DNA from: Cyanobacteriota bacterium SRBZ.bins.94.201705
GTDB lineage: Bacteria > Cyanobacteriota > Cyanobacteriia > Cyanobacteriales > Cyanobacteriaceae
NCBI GenBank assembly: GCA_030549855.1
Contig: JAUQQP010000044.1
Location: 1-64,000, forward strand
Length of the DNA: 64,000 nucleotides
Direction: 5' to 3'
The notes beneath the pieces were generated by a model. It did not search any database. It had not been told where the DNA came from and saw only the letters and a program-made list of their open reading frames with translations. The translations under genes and the position numbers were made by a program. This document shows, piece by piece, positions 8,202 to 16,726 of the stretch (position 1 is the stretch's first letter; the number at the start of each line of letters is the position of its first letter).

Positions 8202-9302
8202 TCAGGCGCGATGGATAAAATTGGCAAAACTCAACTCATTGATAGAATTCCATTGTATAATCCCTTTTCTAAATTCTAACCAGGATTGATAGATTTCTTT
8301 AAACATGGGATTTTGGGCGGCATTTTTCTGGTAAATCTCAAAAGCGATTTTTTCCGCCTGTTTTAGAATATCATCTGGGAAGGGGTTTAAGGAAGTCCCA
8401 CCTGCTAGCAGTCGTTGTAAAGCCTGTTGGTTGACAAAATCATAATGGGCTAACATAGAAGAGTTAGCCTCCTTTGCCGCCACTTCTAGCATGCTTTGAT
8501 ATTCCTTCGGCAGTTTTTCCCAGGCTGTCTTGTTAACGAACAATTCTAAGGTAGCCCCAGGCTCCCACCAACCGGGATAATAATAATAACGGGCTACCTT
8601 GTTTAAACCTAATTTTTCATCATCATAGGGTCCCACCCATTCTGCCGCATCGATGGCCCCTCTGTCAAGGGCCAAAAACAACTCACCACCGGGGATATTC
8701 TGGACAGTTACTCCCATAGCTGCCATCACTTCCCCTCCTAAGCCGGGAATCCGCATTTTTAACCCCTTCAAATCGCTGGCAGACTTGATTTCCCGTTTAA
8801 ACCATCCCCCCATTTGTGCCCCAGTACTGCCAGCCGGAAAATTGATAATATTAAAATCGGCGTATACTCTTCGCATAGCCTCCAATCCTCCACCATAATA
8901 CCACCAGGCATTTTGTTGGGCAGGCAACAAGCCAAAAGGCAAGGAGGTAGCAAAGGCCAGGGCAGAATTTTTGCCAATATAATAATAACCGGCACTATGT
9001 CCACATTCTACTGTCCCATTCTGTACAGCATCAAACACTTCCAATCCTGGTACAATTTCCCCGGCAGCATAAGGGGTAATTTGGAATTTACCCCCACTCA
9101 ACTCCTTGACACGATTGCACAACCCCTCCACTGCCCCATAAATAGTATCTAACGACCTTGGCCAACTTGTCACCATTCGCCAACGCACTTCTGGTAGACT
9201 GTTAGCCACTACTGTTGTCTTATTTTGGCTTTGACAGGAAACCAAGGTGGCAGAAGTGACTGCCGTTATTGCCGTGTTAGTCAAAAATTGTCTTCTTTTC
9301 AT
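8202..9302 (-). CDS. TRAP transporter solute-binding protein (DctP family)
   Basis: A 366-residue protein. The N-terminus has MKRRQFLTNTA (Tat-like twin Arg) and a lipobox-like LVSC. The mature part shows DctP signatures: WRMVTSWPRS, GGKFQITPYAAGEIVPGLEVFDAV, KGLKMRIPGLGGEVM, DRGAIDAAEWVGPYDD and YYYYPGWWEPG. These resemble the 2-oxoacid-binding TakP type. No DctQ or DctM membrane subunit is adjacent, so it is an orphan binding protein in this window. The start is the ATG at 9302. Confidence 0.9.
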   Translation of the reverse strand: MKRRQFLTNTAITAVTSATLVSCQSQNKTTVVANSLPEVRWRMVTSWPRSLDTIYGAVEGLCNRVKELSGGKFQITPYAAGEIVPGLEVFDAVQNGTVECGHSAGYYYIGKNSALAFATSLPFGLLPAQQNAWWYYGGGLEAMRRVYADFNIINFPAGSTGAQMGGWFKREIKSASDLKGLKMRIPGLGGEVMAAMGVTVQNIPGGELFLALDRGAIDAAEWVGPYDDEKLGLNKVARYYYYPGWWEPGATLELFVNKTAWEKLPKEYQSMLEVAAKEANSSMLAHYDFVNQQALQRLLAGGTSLNPFPDDILKQAEKIAFEIYQKNAAQNPMFKEIYQSWLEFRKGIIQWNSINELSFANFIHRA

Positions 9303-9483
9303 CAATTTCTCCTCTCCCGTTTCCCTTCCACCATGGAAATTATACAATCAAGGCTATGGGAGGGAGGTAGAGTGGAGGCTTATTTCTGTCGATGGGTGGT
9401 AAATGAGAAGAAGGCTTGTCCCTCTCCCTGGGAGTTTATAATTATAAGCCCATATACTGGGATAGGGTAGACGGTAGGAAGAG

Positions 9484-10266
9484 ATGAAAGAAAAGTACAA
9501 ATCTAAGGCAAATACCTGTCGTATTCGCTGTAAAGGCCGTCTGTTTGCCCAAATCGAGGCTATAATCCTTGACAAAGACGGGACTATTGCGGATTCTGAA
9601 GATTTTTTACGTCAACTGGCTATTTACAGGGCAAAATTAATAGATGCCAAAATTCCTGGCATTTACCAGTCTCTGTTAAAAGCCTTTGGGGTGGGAGAAA
9701 ACTACTTCAACCCCACGGGTTTGATGGCAGTAGGCAGTAACCGGGAAAATCAAATCGTTGCCGCCGGTTTAATTGCCGCCGCAACAGGCAAGAGTTGGTT
9801 TGATGCCCTAACCATTGCTGCCTCTTGTTTCCAGGAAGCAGAAAAAGCTTTACCCAAAAGGGGTTATATTTCTCCTCTATTTGCCGGGAGTTTAGCGGTA
9901 ATTCAACAACTGGCGGCAAAGGGATTAAAATTAGCTATCCTCTCCGCTGATACCACGGAAAATGTGAAAGACTTTGTAGAAACTCACCAGTTGACGCCCT
10001 ACATAGATTCTATCATGGGAGTAGACGGCAATATCTCTAAACCTGACCCTCGTTTGTATCTTGCTGTTTGTGAGCAGTTGGGAGTAAAACCGGAAAATAC
10101 TATTATGGTGGGGGATTCCCCGGGGGATATTGCCATGGCAAGGAAAGCTAATGCTGGTGGTGTTATTGGCATCTGTTGGAAATTCCCTGATACCAGTCAC
10201 CTACAACAGGCAGATGTAGTCATCCGCCACTTGGCAGAAATCCAGATAGATAACTGCGACTGGTAG
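9484..10266 (+). CDS. HAD-superfamily hydrolase (phosphoglycolate phosphatase-like)
   Basis: A 260-residue protein with all HAD motifs: motif I LDKDGTIADS (nucleophile Asp and DxDGT-like), motif II LSADTT, motif III Lys in SKPDPR, and motif IV VGDSPGDIAMA. A helical cap separates motifs I and II (about residues 45-140), placing it in subclass I with Gph and PGMB-type enzymes. Substrate cannot be read from sequence; a role in 2-phosphoglycolate salvage would be plausible in a phototroph. It is divergent from the dctP operon. Confidence 0.85.
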   Translation: MKEKYKSKANTCRIRCKGRLFAQIEAIILDKDGTIADSEDFLRQLAIYRAKLIDAKIPGIYQSLLKAFGVGENYFNPTGLMAVGSNRENQIVAAGLIAAATGKSWFDALTIAASCFQEAEKALPKRGYISPLFAGSLAVIQQLAAKGLKLAILSADTTENVKDFVETHQLTPYIDSIMGVDGNISKPDPRLYLAVCEQLGVKPENTIMVGDSPGDIAMARKANAGGVIGICWKFPDTSHLQQADVVIRHLAEIQIDNCDW

Positions 10267-10357
10267 TGTCATCCTATTTTTCTTTCATCAACAAAAATTG
10301 GTAACAATAACACCAATATTTTTTCCTGTTCAATATAATGTAATTAGCCCCCTATTA

Positions 10358-10585
10358 ATGGGTATAAGTATGACCCTTCCTGGTAAACTTAAACCTTTAC
10401 CTTATCTGCTTCTGGGGTTGGTTATATTTTCTTCAAATTCTTTAACAATTTTTAACTTCTGGCTGAGAGGTTATCTTGCCATTATGGAAATCCAAATCGG
10501 CTTGGTTTTGTTGTATTTTTTACTGGCTAAATTGGCTAAGACTGGCAAACAACAATCTCTAGGGGAGGAAGGTTATGAAGAATAG
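10358..10585 (+). CDS. Small two-helix membrane protein, first gene of a membrane cluster
   Basis: From the ATG at 10358 this encodes 75 residues with hydrophobic segments near 14-30 and 38-58 and a charged tail (KQQSLGEEGYEE). A TATAAT hexamer lies at 10334-10339, so transcription may start just before the gene, which argues against the TTG at 10298. Its end overlaps the TM2-SHOCT gene by 11 bases, so the two are translationally coupled. No family is recognised. Confidence 0.6.
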   Translation: MGISMTLPGKLKPLPYLLLGLVIFSSNSLTIFNFWLRGYLAIMEIQIGLVLLYFLLAKLAKTGKQQSLGEEGYEE

Positions 10586-10922
10586 AATTATAGCTGTGCT
10601 ATTAATCTTTTTTTTGGGCGCCTTTGGCATTCACAAATTCTACCTGGGTGAAAACACTGCAGGTATATTATATCTCATTTTCTTCTGGACTGGAATACCG
10701 GCTATACTGTCCATTTTTGATTTGATAGCATTAGTGCTAATGTCTGAGGAAGATTTTAACAGAAAATATAATCCCCGGCTAACAGCTGGTGCGGGTTATA
10801 ATAGGGGAGTATCTGCAGACGTAGTCCAGACATTGAAAGAGTTAAAACAATTATATGATTCGGGTATAATTACAGCAGAAGAATACGAAAGAAAAAGAAG
10901 AAAATATTTAGATTCCCTGTAA
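10575..10922 (+). CDS. TM2 domain plus SHOCT domain protein
   Basis: A 115-residue protein. Residues 1-55 are a TM2 domain: two membrane helices with the FLGAFGIHKFYLGE turn and a conserved Asp (FDLIALV). Residues 82-115 are a SHOCT motif, TLKELKQLYDSGIITAEEYE followed by a basic end. SHOCT modules are thought to mediate oligomerisation. It overlaps the preceding membrane protein gene and sits four bases before the HhH protein gene, forming a tight three-gene unit. Function is unknown. Confidence 0.88.
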   Translation: MKNRIIAVLLIFFLGAFGIHKFYLGENTAGILYLIFFWTGIPAILSIFDLIALVLMSEEDFNRKYNPRLTAGAGYNRGVSADVVQTLKELKQLYDSGIITAEEYERKRRKYLDSL

Positions 10923-10926
10923 AGCT

Positions 10927-11628
10927 ATGTCAAATCTGCCAGGTAATATAAAAAAAACGCCCAAATGGGTTTGGTTTTCTTTCATACCGGTTTTTGGGGG
11001 TTTAGCTTTAGTTTATGCCGGAAGTAAAGCCAACTTTAAATCCTGGATTTGGTTTGGATTGAGTTTTACTATATTCAGTTGGGTTTTCAGTGGCAGTGAA
11101 ATAGGATTTCTGATTTGGATTGCCCAAATAGTAACAAGTTTCTATCTGAAAGATAAATATCAGCTAAAAGTCAATGCAGACACTTTGGAAATTAGCGACA
11201 GGAGGATAGCCCAATTAGTAGCAGAATATCGAGGGAGGAAAATAGATATAAACACTGCTTCCAAAGACGATTTAGTCTACGGCTTAGACTTGCCTATTGT
11301 TTACGCCAATCAAATAGAGGAAATCAGAAAAGAGGGTTTTATTTTTACTAGCCTAGAGGAGTTGGTAGAAATTGCCGGGATTCCGGAGAAAATAGTATAT
11401 GACAGGGAGCCTTTAATTACATTCAGCTATGATATTAAACAGGAGTATGATGCCCCTTGGAGACGCTTGAATACCTATTCGGAAGAAGAATTAATTGCCG
11501 CGGGAATTGAACCAAAAGCCGCAAGATTGATTGTTTTAGAAAGACAAAAAAATGGGCCATACAATTCGGTTATGGACTTAAAAAAACGCACTGGTTTGCC
11601 CCTCAAATATTACCAACACCTAATCTAA
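10927..11628 (+). CDS. Membrane-anchored protein with two helix-hairpin-helix motifs
   Basis: A 233-residue protein. Residues 10-75 contain hydrophobic stretches (WVWFSFIPVFGGLALVYAG, WIWFGLSFTIFSWVF and IGFLIWIAQIVTSFYL). Two HhH regions follow. IDINTASKDDLVYG with later VEIAGIPEKIV resembles the ComEA DNA-binding motif, and NTYSEEELIAAGIEPKAAR with MDLKKRTGLPLKYY forms a second. A membrane-tethered, DNA-binding-like module would be unusual outside DNA uptake. Placed four bases after the TM2-SHOCT gene. Confidence 0.75.
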   Translation: MSNLPGNIKKTPKWVWFSFIPVFGGLALVYAGSKANFKSWIWFGLSFTIFSWVFSGSEIGFLIWIAQIVTSFYLKDKYQLKVNADTLEISDRRIAQLVAEYRGRKIDINTASKDDLVYGLDLPIVYANQIEEIRKEGFIFTSLEELVEIAGIPEKIVYDREPLITFSYDIKQEYDAPWRRLNTYSEEELIAAGIEPKAARLIVLERQKNGPYNSVMDLKKRTGLPLKYYQHLI

Positions 11629-11791
11629 CCTTTGTTGTGACTACTTTATGAAGGGGTATGACGGGGGATTTTAGATATTTTATGCCGTAAAAGCTAGTCC
11701 AGGGGAATGCTTATGTTTCCCAGGGATGCCTGCTGGCTTTAAGCCTACATTTCGAACAGCAAATTAAACAGAAAAAGCGACTATTTAGAGT

Positions 11792-12832
11792 TTACATCTC
11801 AATGCCTTTAGACATTAATAGTCTTTCTCGTTTTCTCCTAGCAATTTCCCTCACGTTGGCTGTTTTGTCAGTCTCGTCTACAATATCGCCAGTTAAAACT
11901 TCCAACACGTCTTCTAGACTAACAACCCCAGCTACTCCCCCAAATTCGTCTACTACCACCATCAGATGTTGTCTTAATTCCTGAAAGTGTTTTAATAAAT
12001 AATCTGCCCTCATAGTTTCTGGCACAAAATTAGCAGGCTTGGCTAAACTGGCTATCTTTTCCTCTCCCCTCCCTTGAATAATTGCCGTTAATAATTCGTT
12101 TTTTAGGGCAATACCAATTACCTCATCAATGGAATCTTCTACCACTATAATGCGAGAATGTTCAGAGTCTATAATTGCCTGTTTACACTCGTTTAAAGTC
12201 AAATTACCCTTAAGATAAGTAATGAGAATTCTGGGAGTCATTAAATCCCCCGCCGATAAGTCATTGAGATGAAAAACCCGATTAATCATCTCCGCTTCAT
12301 CTGCCTCAATTACCCCCTCATTTTTCCCAATATTTGCCAAGAGTTTTATCTCCATCTCATTGGTGGTAGGTAATACCTTATCCCCCGTAAAAGGAGTAGT
12401 TATCTTCTCCATAATCCACACAAAAGGAGTCAAAACAAGGGCGATAGACTTTACCGGTATCGCCAGCCATAAAGCCAGACTGTCAGCATACCTTTGCCCC
12501 ATAGTTTTTGGAAGAATCTCGCCGAAAATAATAATCAAAAAAGTCAATAGAGTGGAGACGAATCCTAACCATTTACTTCCCAAAGTTTCCGTGACAGTAG
12601 TCCCTACCAAAACACTTCCCACAATGTTAAAAATATTGTTCAAAATTACAATAGCAGCTATAGGACGATTTATCTTCTTTTTTATCTGTAGTAAAACGGA
12701 AGCAGCTGTCTTTTTAGATTGGGCCCACTGTTTTACCTTTATGTCAGAAACGGAGAGTAAAACCGTCTCTGTTAAAGAACAAAAAGCGGAGCCTATAATA
12801 ACAACTAATATTGTGAGTAAAAGACTAAACAT
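11792..12832 (-). CDS. CNNM/CorB-like (DUF21-CBS) membrane protein
   Basis: A 346-residue protein. Residues 1-180 form the DUF21 transmembrane domain (SAFCSLTETVLLSVSDIKVKQWAQSKK, then further helices around FVSTLLTFLIIIFGEILPKTMGQ). Residues 190-320 form a CBS pair (LMTPRILITYL and HLMVVVDEFGGVAGVVSLEDVLE). The usual C-terminal CorC/HlyC domain is missing; the protein ends in a basic tail. Family members bind Mg2+ and ATP and are linked to magnesium transport. The substrate here is inferred from family only. Confidence 0.87.
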   Translation of the reverse strand: MFSLLLTILVVIIGSAFCSLTETVLLSVSDIKVKQWAQSKKTAASVLLQIKKKINRPIAAIVILNNIFNIVGSVLVGTTVTETLGSKWLGFVSTLLTFLIIIFGEILPKTMGQRYADSLALWLAIPVKSIALVLTPFVWIMEKITTPFTGDKVLPTTNEMEIKLLANIGKNEGVIEADEAEMINRVFHLNDLSAGDLMTPRILITYLKGNLTLNECKQAIIDSEHSRIIVVEDSIDEVIGIALKNELLTAIIQGRGEEKIASLAKPANFVPETMRADYLLKHFQELRQHLMVVVDEFGGVAGVVSLEDVLEVLTGDIVDETDKTANVREIARRKRERLLMSKGIEM

Positions 12833-12962
12833 TCATTGAACTAGGAACAAAAACATAGTATTATGGTAAGGTTTATACAATTCATAATCAAGTAACTAAA
12901 GGAGTATAAAAACAGGCTTTCTTCCAGAAAAGGGCAACCACAATCCGTGGGTGGGAATAGTA

Positions 12963-13097
12963 ATGGCATTTGTGACAGGCATTGACAGAATAAATAACAG
13001 GGCTAGCAAGAATTATATCATGTTTGCCGGGCTTGCCCCCACAACCGCCGCAACTCTGACCATTGTCTATTACAATAAGAGGGAAAAAAAGAGCTAA
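12963..13097 (+). CDS. Possible 44-residue small membrane protein upstream of ispG
   Basis: An ATG frame of 44 codons ends 22 bases before the ispG start. The peptide begins [16 protein letters not shown], then has a hydrophobic stretch ([20 protein letters not shown]) and a basic end (NKREKKS), a plausible single-span layout. A GGGTGGG is 8-14 bases upstream. It may be a real small protein, a leader ORF for ispG, or chance. I do not recognise it as a known small photosystem or cytochrome subunit. Confidence 0.3.
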   Translation: MAFVTGIDRINNRASKNYIMFAGLAPTTAATLTIVYYNKREKKS

Positions 13098-13119
13098 AAA
13101 TAGCTATAAAAATAAAACC

Positions 13120-14358
13120 ATGCAAACCATTGATAAGCCGACTAATAATTCCAGTGGTATACCCATTCCAGATGATCCCAGACTATTTGATACTACAATC
13201 CATCGACGGAAAACAAGGCCGGTAAAAGTGGGTAACGTAACCATAGGGGGTGGGCATCCAGTGGTGGTACAATCCATGATTAACGAGGATACCCTGGATG
13301 TAGATGCCTCCGTGGCTGCCATCCGCCGTCTCCATGAAATGGGTTGTGAAATAGTAAGGGTAACTGTACCAAGTCTAGCCCATGCCAAGGCGGTAAGGGA
13401 CATTAAGGCTAAACTAGAGGATACCTATAAACCTGTACCCCTAGTGGCAGATGTCCACCACAATGGGATGAAAATAGCCCTAGAGGTGGCAAAATATGTG
13501 GACAAGGTGCGGATAAACCCCGGCTTATATGTGTTTGAGAAGCCCAAGGAAAATCGCACCTGTTATACGGAGGAGGAATTTGCGGAAATCGGGGAAAAAA
13601 TAAAGAAAACCCTCGAGCCTCTGGTATTATCTCTAAAAGAACAAGGAAAAGCTATGCGTATCGGCGTAAACCATGGCTCATTGTCAGAAAGAATGTTATT
13701 TACCTACGGAGATACGCCAGAGGGGATGGTACAATCCGCCCTAGAATTTATCAGAATCTGTGAATCCCTAGACTTCCGCAATCTAGTTATATCCCTAAAG
13801 GCTTCCCGGGTGCCAGTGATGATAGCCGCTAACCGACTGATGGTAAAACGCATGGAGGAGTTGGGGATGGATTATCCTATCCACCTGGGAGTCACAGAGG
13901 CAGGGGATGGCGAATATGGGAGAATTAAATCCACTGCTGGCATTGCTACTCTTCTGGCTGAAGGCATTGGCGACACCATTCGTGTTTCCCTTACCGAGGC
14001 CCCAGAAAAAGAAATACCTGTATGCTACGAAATACTCCAAGCTCTAGGACTACGTAGGACTATGGTAGAATATGTAGCTTGCCCCTCCTGTGGACGTACT
14101 CTCTTCAACCTAGAAAAAGTGCTAAAGGAGGTTAGGGAGGCTACTAAACATCTAACTGGTTTAAATATAGCTGTAATGGGGTGTATTGTAAATGGCCCCG
14201 GGGAAATGGCAGATGCCGATTACGGTTACGTAGGAAAACAACCGGGTTATATAGCCTTGTATCGTGGGAGAGAGGAAATTAAAAGGGTGCCTCAGGAGGA
14301 TGGAGTTAAGGAGTTGATTAATCTTATCAAGGCGGATGGCCGTTGGGTTGATCCCTAA
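13120..14358 (+). CDS. ispG: 4-hydroxy-3-methylbut-2-enyl diphosphate synthase
   Basis: This enzyme of the plastidic (MEP) isoprenoid pathway reduces MEcPP to HMBPP and supplies carotenoids, phytol and quinones. The 412-residue protein has [17 protein letters not shown], the TIM-barrel core [21 protein letters not shown], and the [4Fe-4S] cysteines in ACPSCGRT and [10 protein letters not shown]. The start at the ATG at 13120 (MQTIDKP) is preferred to a more upstream start. In cyanobacteria the electrons come from ferredoxin. A nested inverted repeat follows the stop. Confidence 0.97.
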   Translation: MQTIDKPTNNSSGIPIPDDPRLFDTTIHRRKTRPVKVGNVTIGGGHPVVVQSMINEDTLDVDASVAAIRRLHEMGCEIVRVTVPSLAHAKAVRDIKAKLEDTYKPVPLVADVHHNGMKIALEVAKYVDKVRINPGLYVFEKPKENRTCYTEEEFAEIGEKIKKTLEPLVLSLKEQGKAMRIGVNHGSLSERMLFTYGDTPEGMVQSALEFIRICESLDFRNLVISLKASRVPVMIAANRLMVKRMEELGMDYPIHLGVTEAGDGEYGRIKSTAGIATLLAEGIGDTIRVSLTEAPEKEIPVCYEILQALGLRRTMVEYVACPSCGRTLFNLEKVLKEVREATKHLTGLNIAVMGCIVNGPGEMADADYGYVGKQPGYIALYRGREEIKRVPQEDGVKELINLIKADGRWVDP

Positions 14359-14365
14359 ACACCTT

Positions 14366-14417
14366 GGCGGCTAACATATTACTAGCATGGGGTTATTGTG
14401 ACAATCCCCTAGCCGCC
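14366..14417 (+). repeat. Nested inverted repeat after ispG
   Basis: Perfect 8-base arms GGCGGCTA (14366-14373) and TAGCCGCC (14410-14417) enclose a second pairing, GGGG at 14389-14392 with CCCC at 14406-14409 plus flanking bases. It begins eight bases after the ispG stop. There is no T run, so a transcript-end stabiliser or factor-dependent terminator is more likely than a classical intrinsic terminator. Confidence 0.6.
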
Positions 14418-14530
14418 TGCCCCACTGGTAGCTGGAATTTTCTATCTCTCCCCCCAGCTATCCTCCTCGGCTTGCCACTGGTCATGGTGCGTGCTATCAT
14501 TTCTTCAAAAAACCCTCGGGAGACTGGGCT

Positions 14531-14737
14531 ATGTATCTCACTGTCAAGAGTGGCCTTTTGCTCGCAATTTGTTGTGTTGCAAGTATAGCAATGGTAGGGT
14601 GTTTGTTTGAATTGGGTTCAGGAGTACCTGACCTGGGTCAGACTAACACCATTATAATTTTAGCAGCTAGTATACCCACTTCGGTAGTTTCTTTTATTCT
14701 GGCGGTAAAAGACGCCCGTGCCAATTTGGAAAAATAA
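14531..14737 (+). CDS. Small two-helix membrane protein
   Basis: A 68-residue protein with hydrophobic segments near residues 8-27 and 41-60, a Gly/Pro-rich linker (FELGSGVPDLGQTNT) and a short charged tail (KDARANLEK). The composition looks like a genuine small thylakoid or plasma-membrane protein, and the linker pattern feels conserved among cyanobacteria, but I cannot name it. It ends nine bases from the convergent kinase gene. Confidence 0.6.
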   Translation: MYLTVKSGLLLAICCVASIAMVGCLFELGSGVPDLGQTNTIIILAASIPTSVVSFILAVKDARANLEK

Positions 14738-14746
14738 ACTATTACC

Positions 14747-16555
14747 TCATCCCCCCTTTGTAATTCTGTATTCTTCCAGGGAGACAATTCTTTTACTGCC
14801 GGTGGCGTCTACAGGGATTTTCACTTCGTAGACTAGGAGTTTTTGTTGTCCGTCTTTTTCTCCCAGTAGGACGATTTTATCTTCTAAGAGGGGGGCAGCG
14901 GATTTGACTGTGTCTACAATTTCGATTTTCGACTCCCCCATGGCTTCTCCATCCAAACCCACCAGGGCTATTTTACCATCTCTGTTTACACAACAAAAAC
15001 TGTCGTCTAGAGGGAAATAATAATCCGCATAAAAACTTAGGGGAATTCTCTGGACTAAAAAGGGGTAAAACTTGATTAGAATCATATTATTTGTTTGTTT
15101 TTCTCTTGCCAAAAATGCCCTGGATTCCCTAGAATGAAATACCACCCCTGTCAAAGGTACAAATACAGTGTAGGTGTCATACCAAGTGCCTCTCCTGTTG
15201 AAAAACCGAAAGTAGGTATAGTCCTTATTGATGTTATCTTGAGTGTAAATTACCACACCATGACGACGATCTAATCCTATAATCTGTTTAGGGATAAATT
15301 CTTTAATTAGGGGGATTACCGGGGCCAGTTTTTTGAGGTTAATTAACCGGAAACCCTCTTCTTCGTGTTCAATTTTACTTACAGCTAACCAACTACAATC
15401 TGTTGCCACTCCATAACGCAAATCGCTGGTTTTTATTCCTAAAATCTGGCACTTTTGTCCATGACAATAGTAAAAATCAAAATAGGGAAATTTGTCTCCC
15501 CCAGCCGCAACAAGACAGCCGTCTTCCAACACGGTTAAATTCCTTACAGGCCTTTCAAAGAGATAAAGACTTTTAAAGCAGAAATCAAAGAGTTTCTTCC
15601 TCAGGCTGAAAACACAGGTTTTGGCTACTACTTTTTTATCACTAGCCATGTAGATAACCTGGTATTTAGTTGTTATAAAATTTACTTTTTCCTGGAGGTT
15701 ATTTTGCTGGATTAAATTGAGGGACAATTGTCTGAAAGCCAGATTTTCATAAATAGAAACCCCAGAATCCTCCAATTGAATTGTTGCCTTAAGGATTTCC
15801 CCCTTCATTTCTAGGGCAGTGCGGAAACGATGTTGGGGCAGTTTTTGAAGTGCTTGTCTTAAAATTAGACGCAGACTGGGGGGGATATTTTTGGGCAGCA
15901 GAGGGGGACGATTTAAATGGCCTAACATGATTTCATAGGGGCTTCCTGTGAATGGCCTATCTCCTACTAGTAATTCATAGAGAATAACCCCAGTAGCATA
16001 AATATCCGAGGCATAACAGTATTTACCATAAAATTGTTCTGGGGCCATATAGGCGGGGGAACCTGTATCACCAACGCTTCCATTTGTATCTTCTCTTTCA
16101 ATTTTGGCTACCCCAAAGTCGGAAATTTTGGCTTTCCACCCCTGGGGAATAACTGACAGCAGGATGTTTTCAGGCTTCAAGTCGCGATGGATAATTCCCT
16201 CACTATGGGCATGATGTAGACCGTCTAGAATGTCTATAATAATCTTCAATTTTTGCAACAGACTGATGGTTTGATTCTTGGTGATTAAATCTCTTAAATT
16301 ACCTCCCTCACAGTATTCTGTCACCAAATATCTTTTATCCCCACTGTGGGTGACGCCATAACAACGGATAATATTGGGGTGTTCTAATTTTAGTAGAATG
16401 CGGATTTCTCTGAGAAACCTTTTGGTGGAAAACTTTTGAGGGTTTAATTCTTTTAGGGCTACTAATTCCCCCGTCTCCCTGACAATTGCCGCATAAACTT
16501 TGCCAAATTGTCCTTCTCCTACTAATCCAACTGTCCTATAGTGGGGATTCTTCAC
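14747..16555 (-). CDS. Serine/threonine protein kinase with C-terminal uncharacterised domain
   Basis: A 602-residue protein starting at GTG. Residues 1-265 are a Hanks-type kinase: Gly loop GEGQFGKVY, Lys in VALKEL, catalytic loop HRDLKPENILL, DFG in ISDFGVAK, and APE in AYMAPEQF. The catalytic residues look intact, so it should be active. Residues 280-600 are unlike the usual PASTA, WD40 or TPR tails; short repeated beta-rich stretches with aromatic residues suggest a divergent propeller-like sensor. No transmembrane segment is obvious. It stands alone on this strand. Confidence 0.9.
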   Translation of the reverse strand: MKNPHYRTVGLVGEGQFGKVYAAIVRETGELVALKELNPQKFSTKRFLREIRILLKLEHPNIIRCYGVTHSGDKRYLVTEYCEGGNLRDLITKNQTISLLQKLKIIIDILDGLHHAHSEGIIHRDLKPENILLSVIPQGWKAKISDFGVAKIEREDTNGSVGDTGSPAYMAPEQFYGKYCYASDIYATGVILYELLVGDRPFTGSPYEIMLGHLNRPPLLPKNIPPSLRLILRQALQKLPQHRFRTALEMKGEILKATIQLEDSGVSIYENLAFRQLSLNLIQQNNLQEKVNFITTKYQVIYMASDKKVVAKTCVFSLRKKLFDFCFKSLYLFERPVRNLTVLEDGCLVAAGGDKFPYFDFYYCHGQKCQILGIKTSDLRYGVATDCSWLAVSKIEHEEEGFRLINLKKLAPVIPLIKEFIPKQIIGLDRRHGVVIYTQDNINKDYTYFRFFNRRGTWYDTYTVFVPLTGVVFHSRESRAFLAREKQTNNMILIKFYPFLVQRIPLSFYADYYFPLDDSFCCVNRDGKIALVGLDGEAMGESKIEIVDTVKSAAPLLEDKIVLLGEKDGQQKLLVYEVKIPVDATGSKRIVSLEEYRITKGG

Positions 16556-16660
16556 GACTTTACTTTTAACAAGCTAATGGGGATGGTTTCCACTATACCA
16601 CAAAAAGCTAAGAAAATGGGAAAACTACAGAAAAAATTAAGGCTTGTTGCCCAGAATCAA

Positions 16661-16696
16661 GGAAAAAAGAAAGGTGGGCTATCAGTAAACCCACCT
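16661..16696 (-). terminator. Intrinsic terminator of sir
   Basis: Arms AGGTGGG (16672-16678) and CCCACCT (16690-16696) form a seven-pair stem. On the minus strand it is followed by TTTCTTTTTTCC. It begins about 30 bases after the sulfite reductase stop. Confidence 0.8.
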
Positions 16697-16726
16697 GTAA
16701 TTTAAGGGGCTAAGGATTTAAGAATA

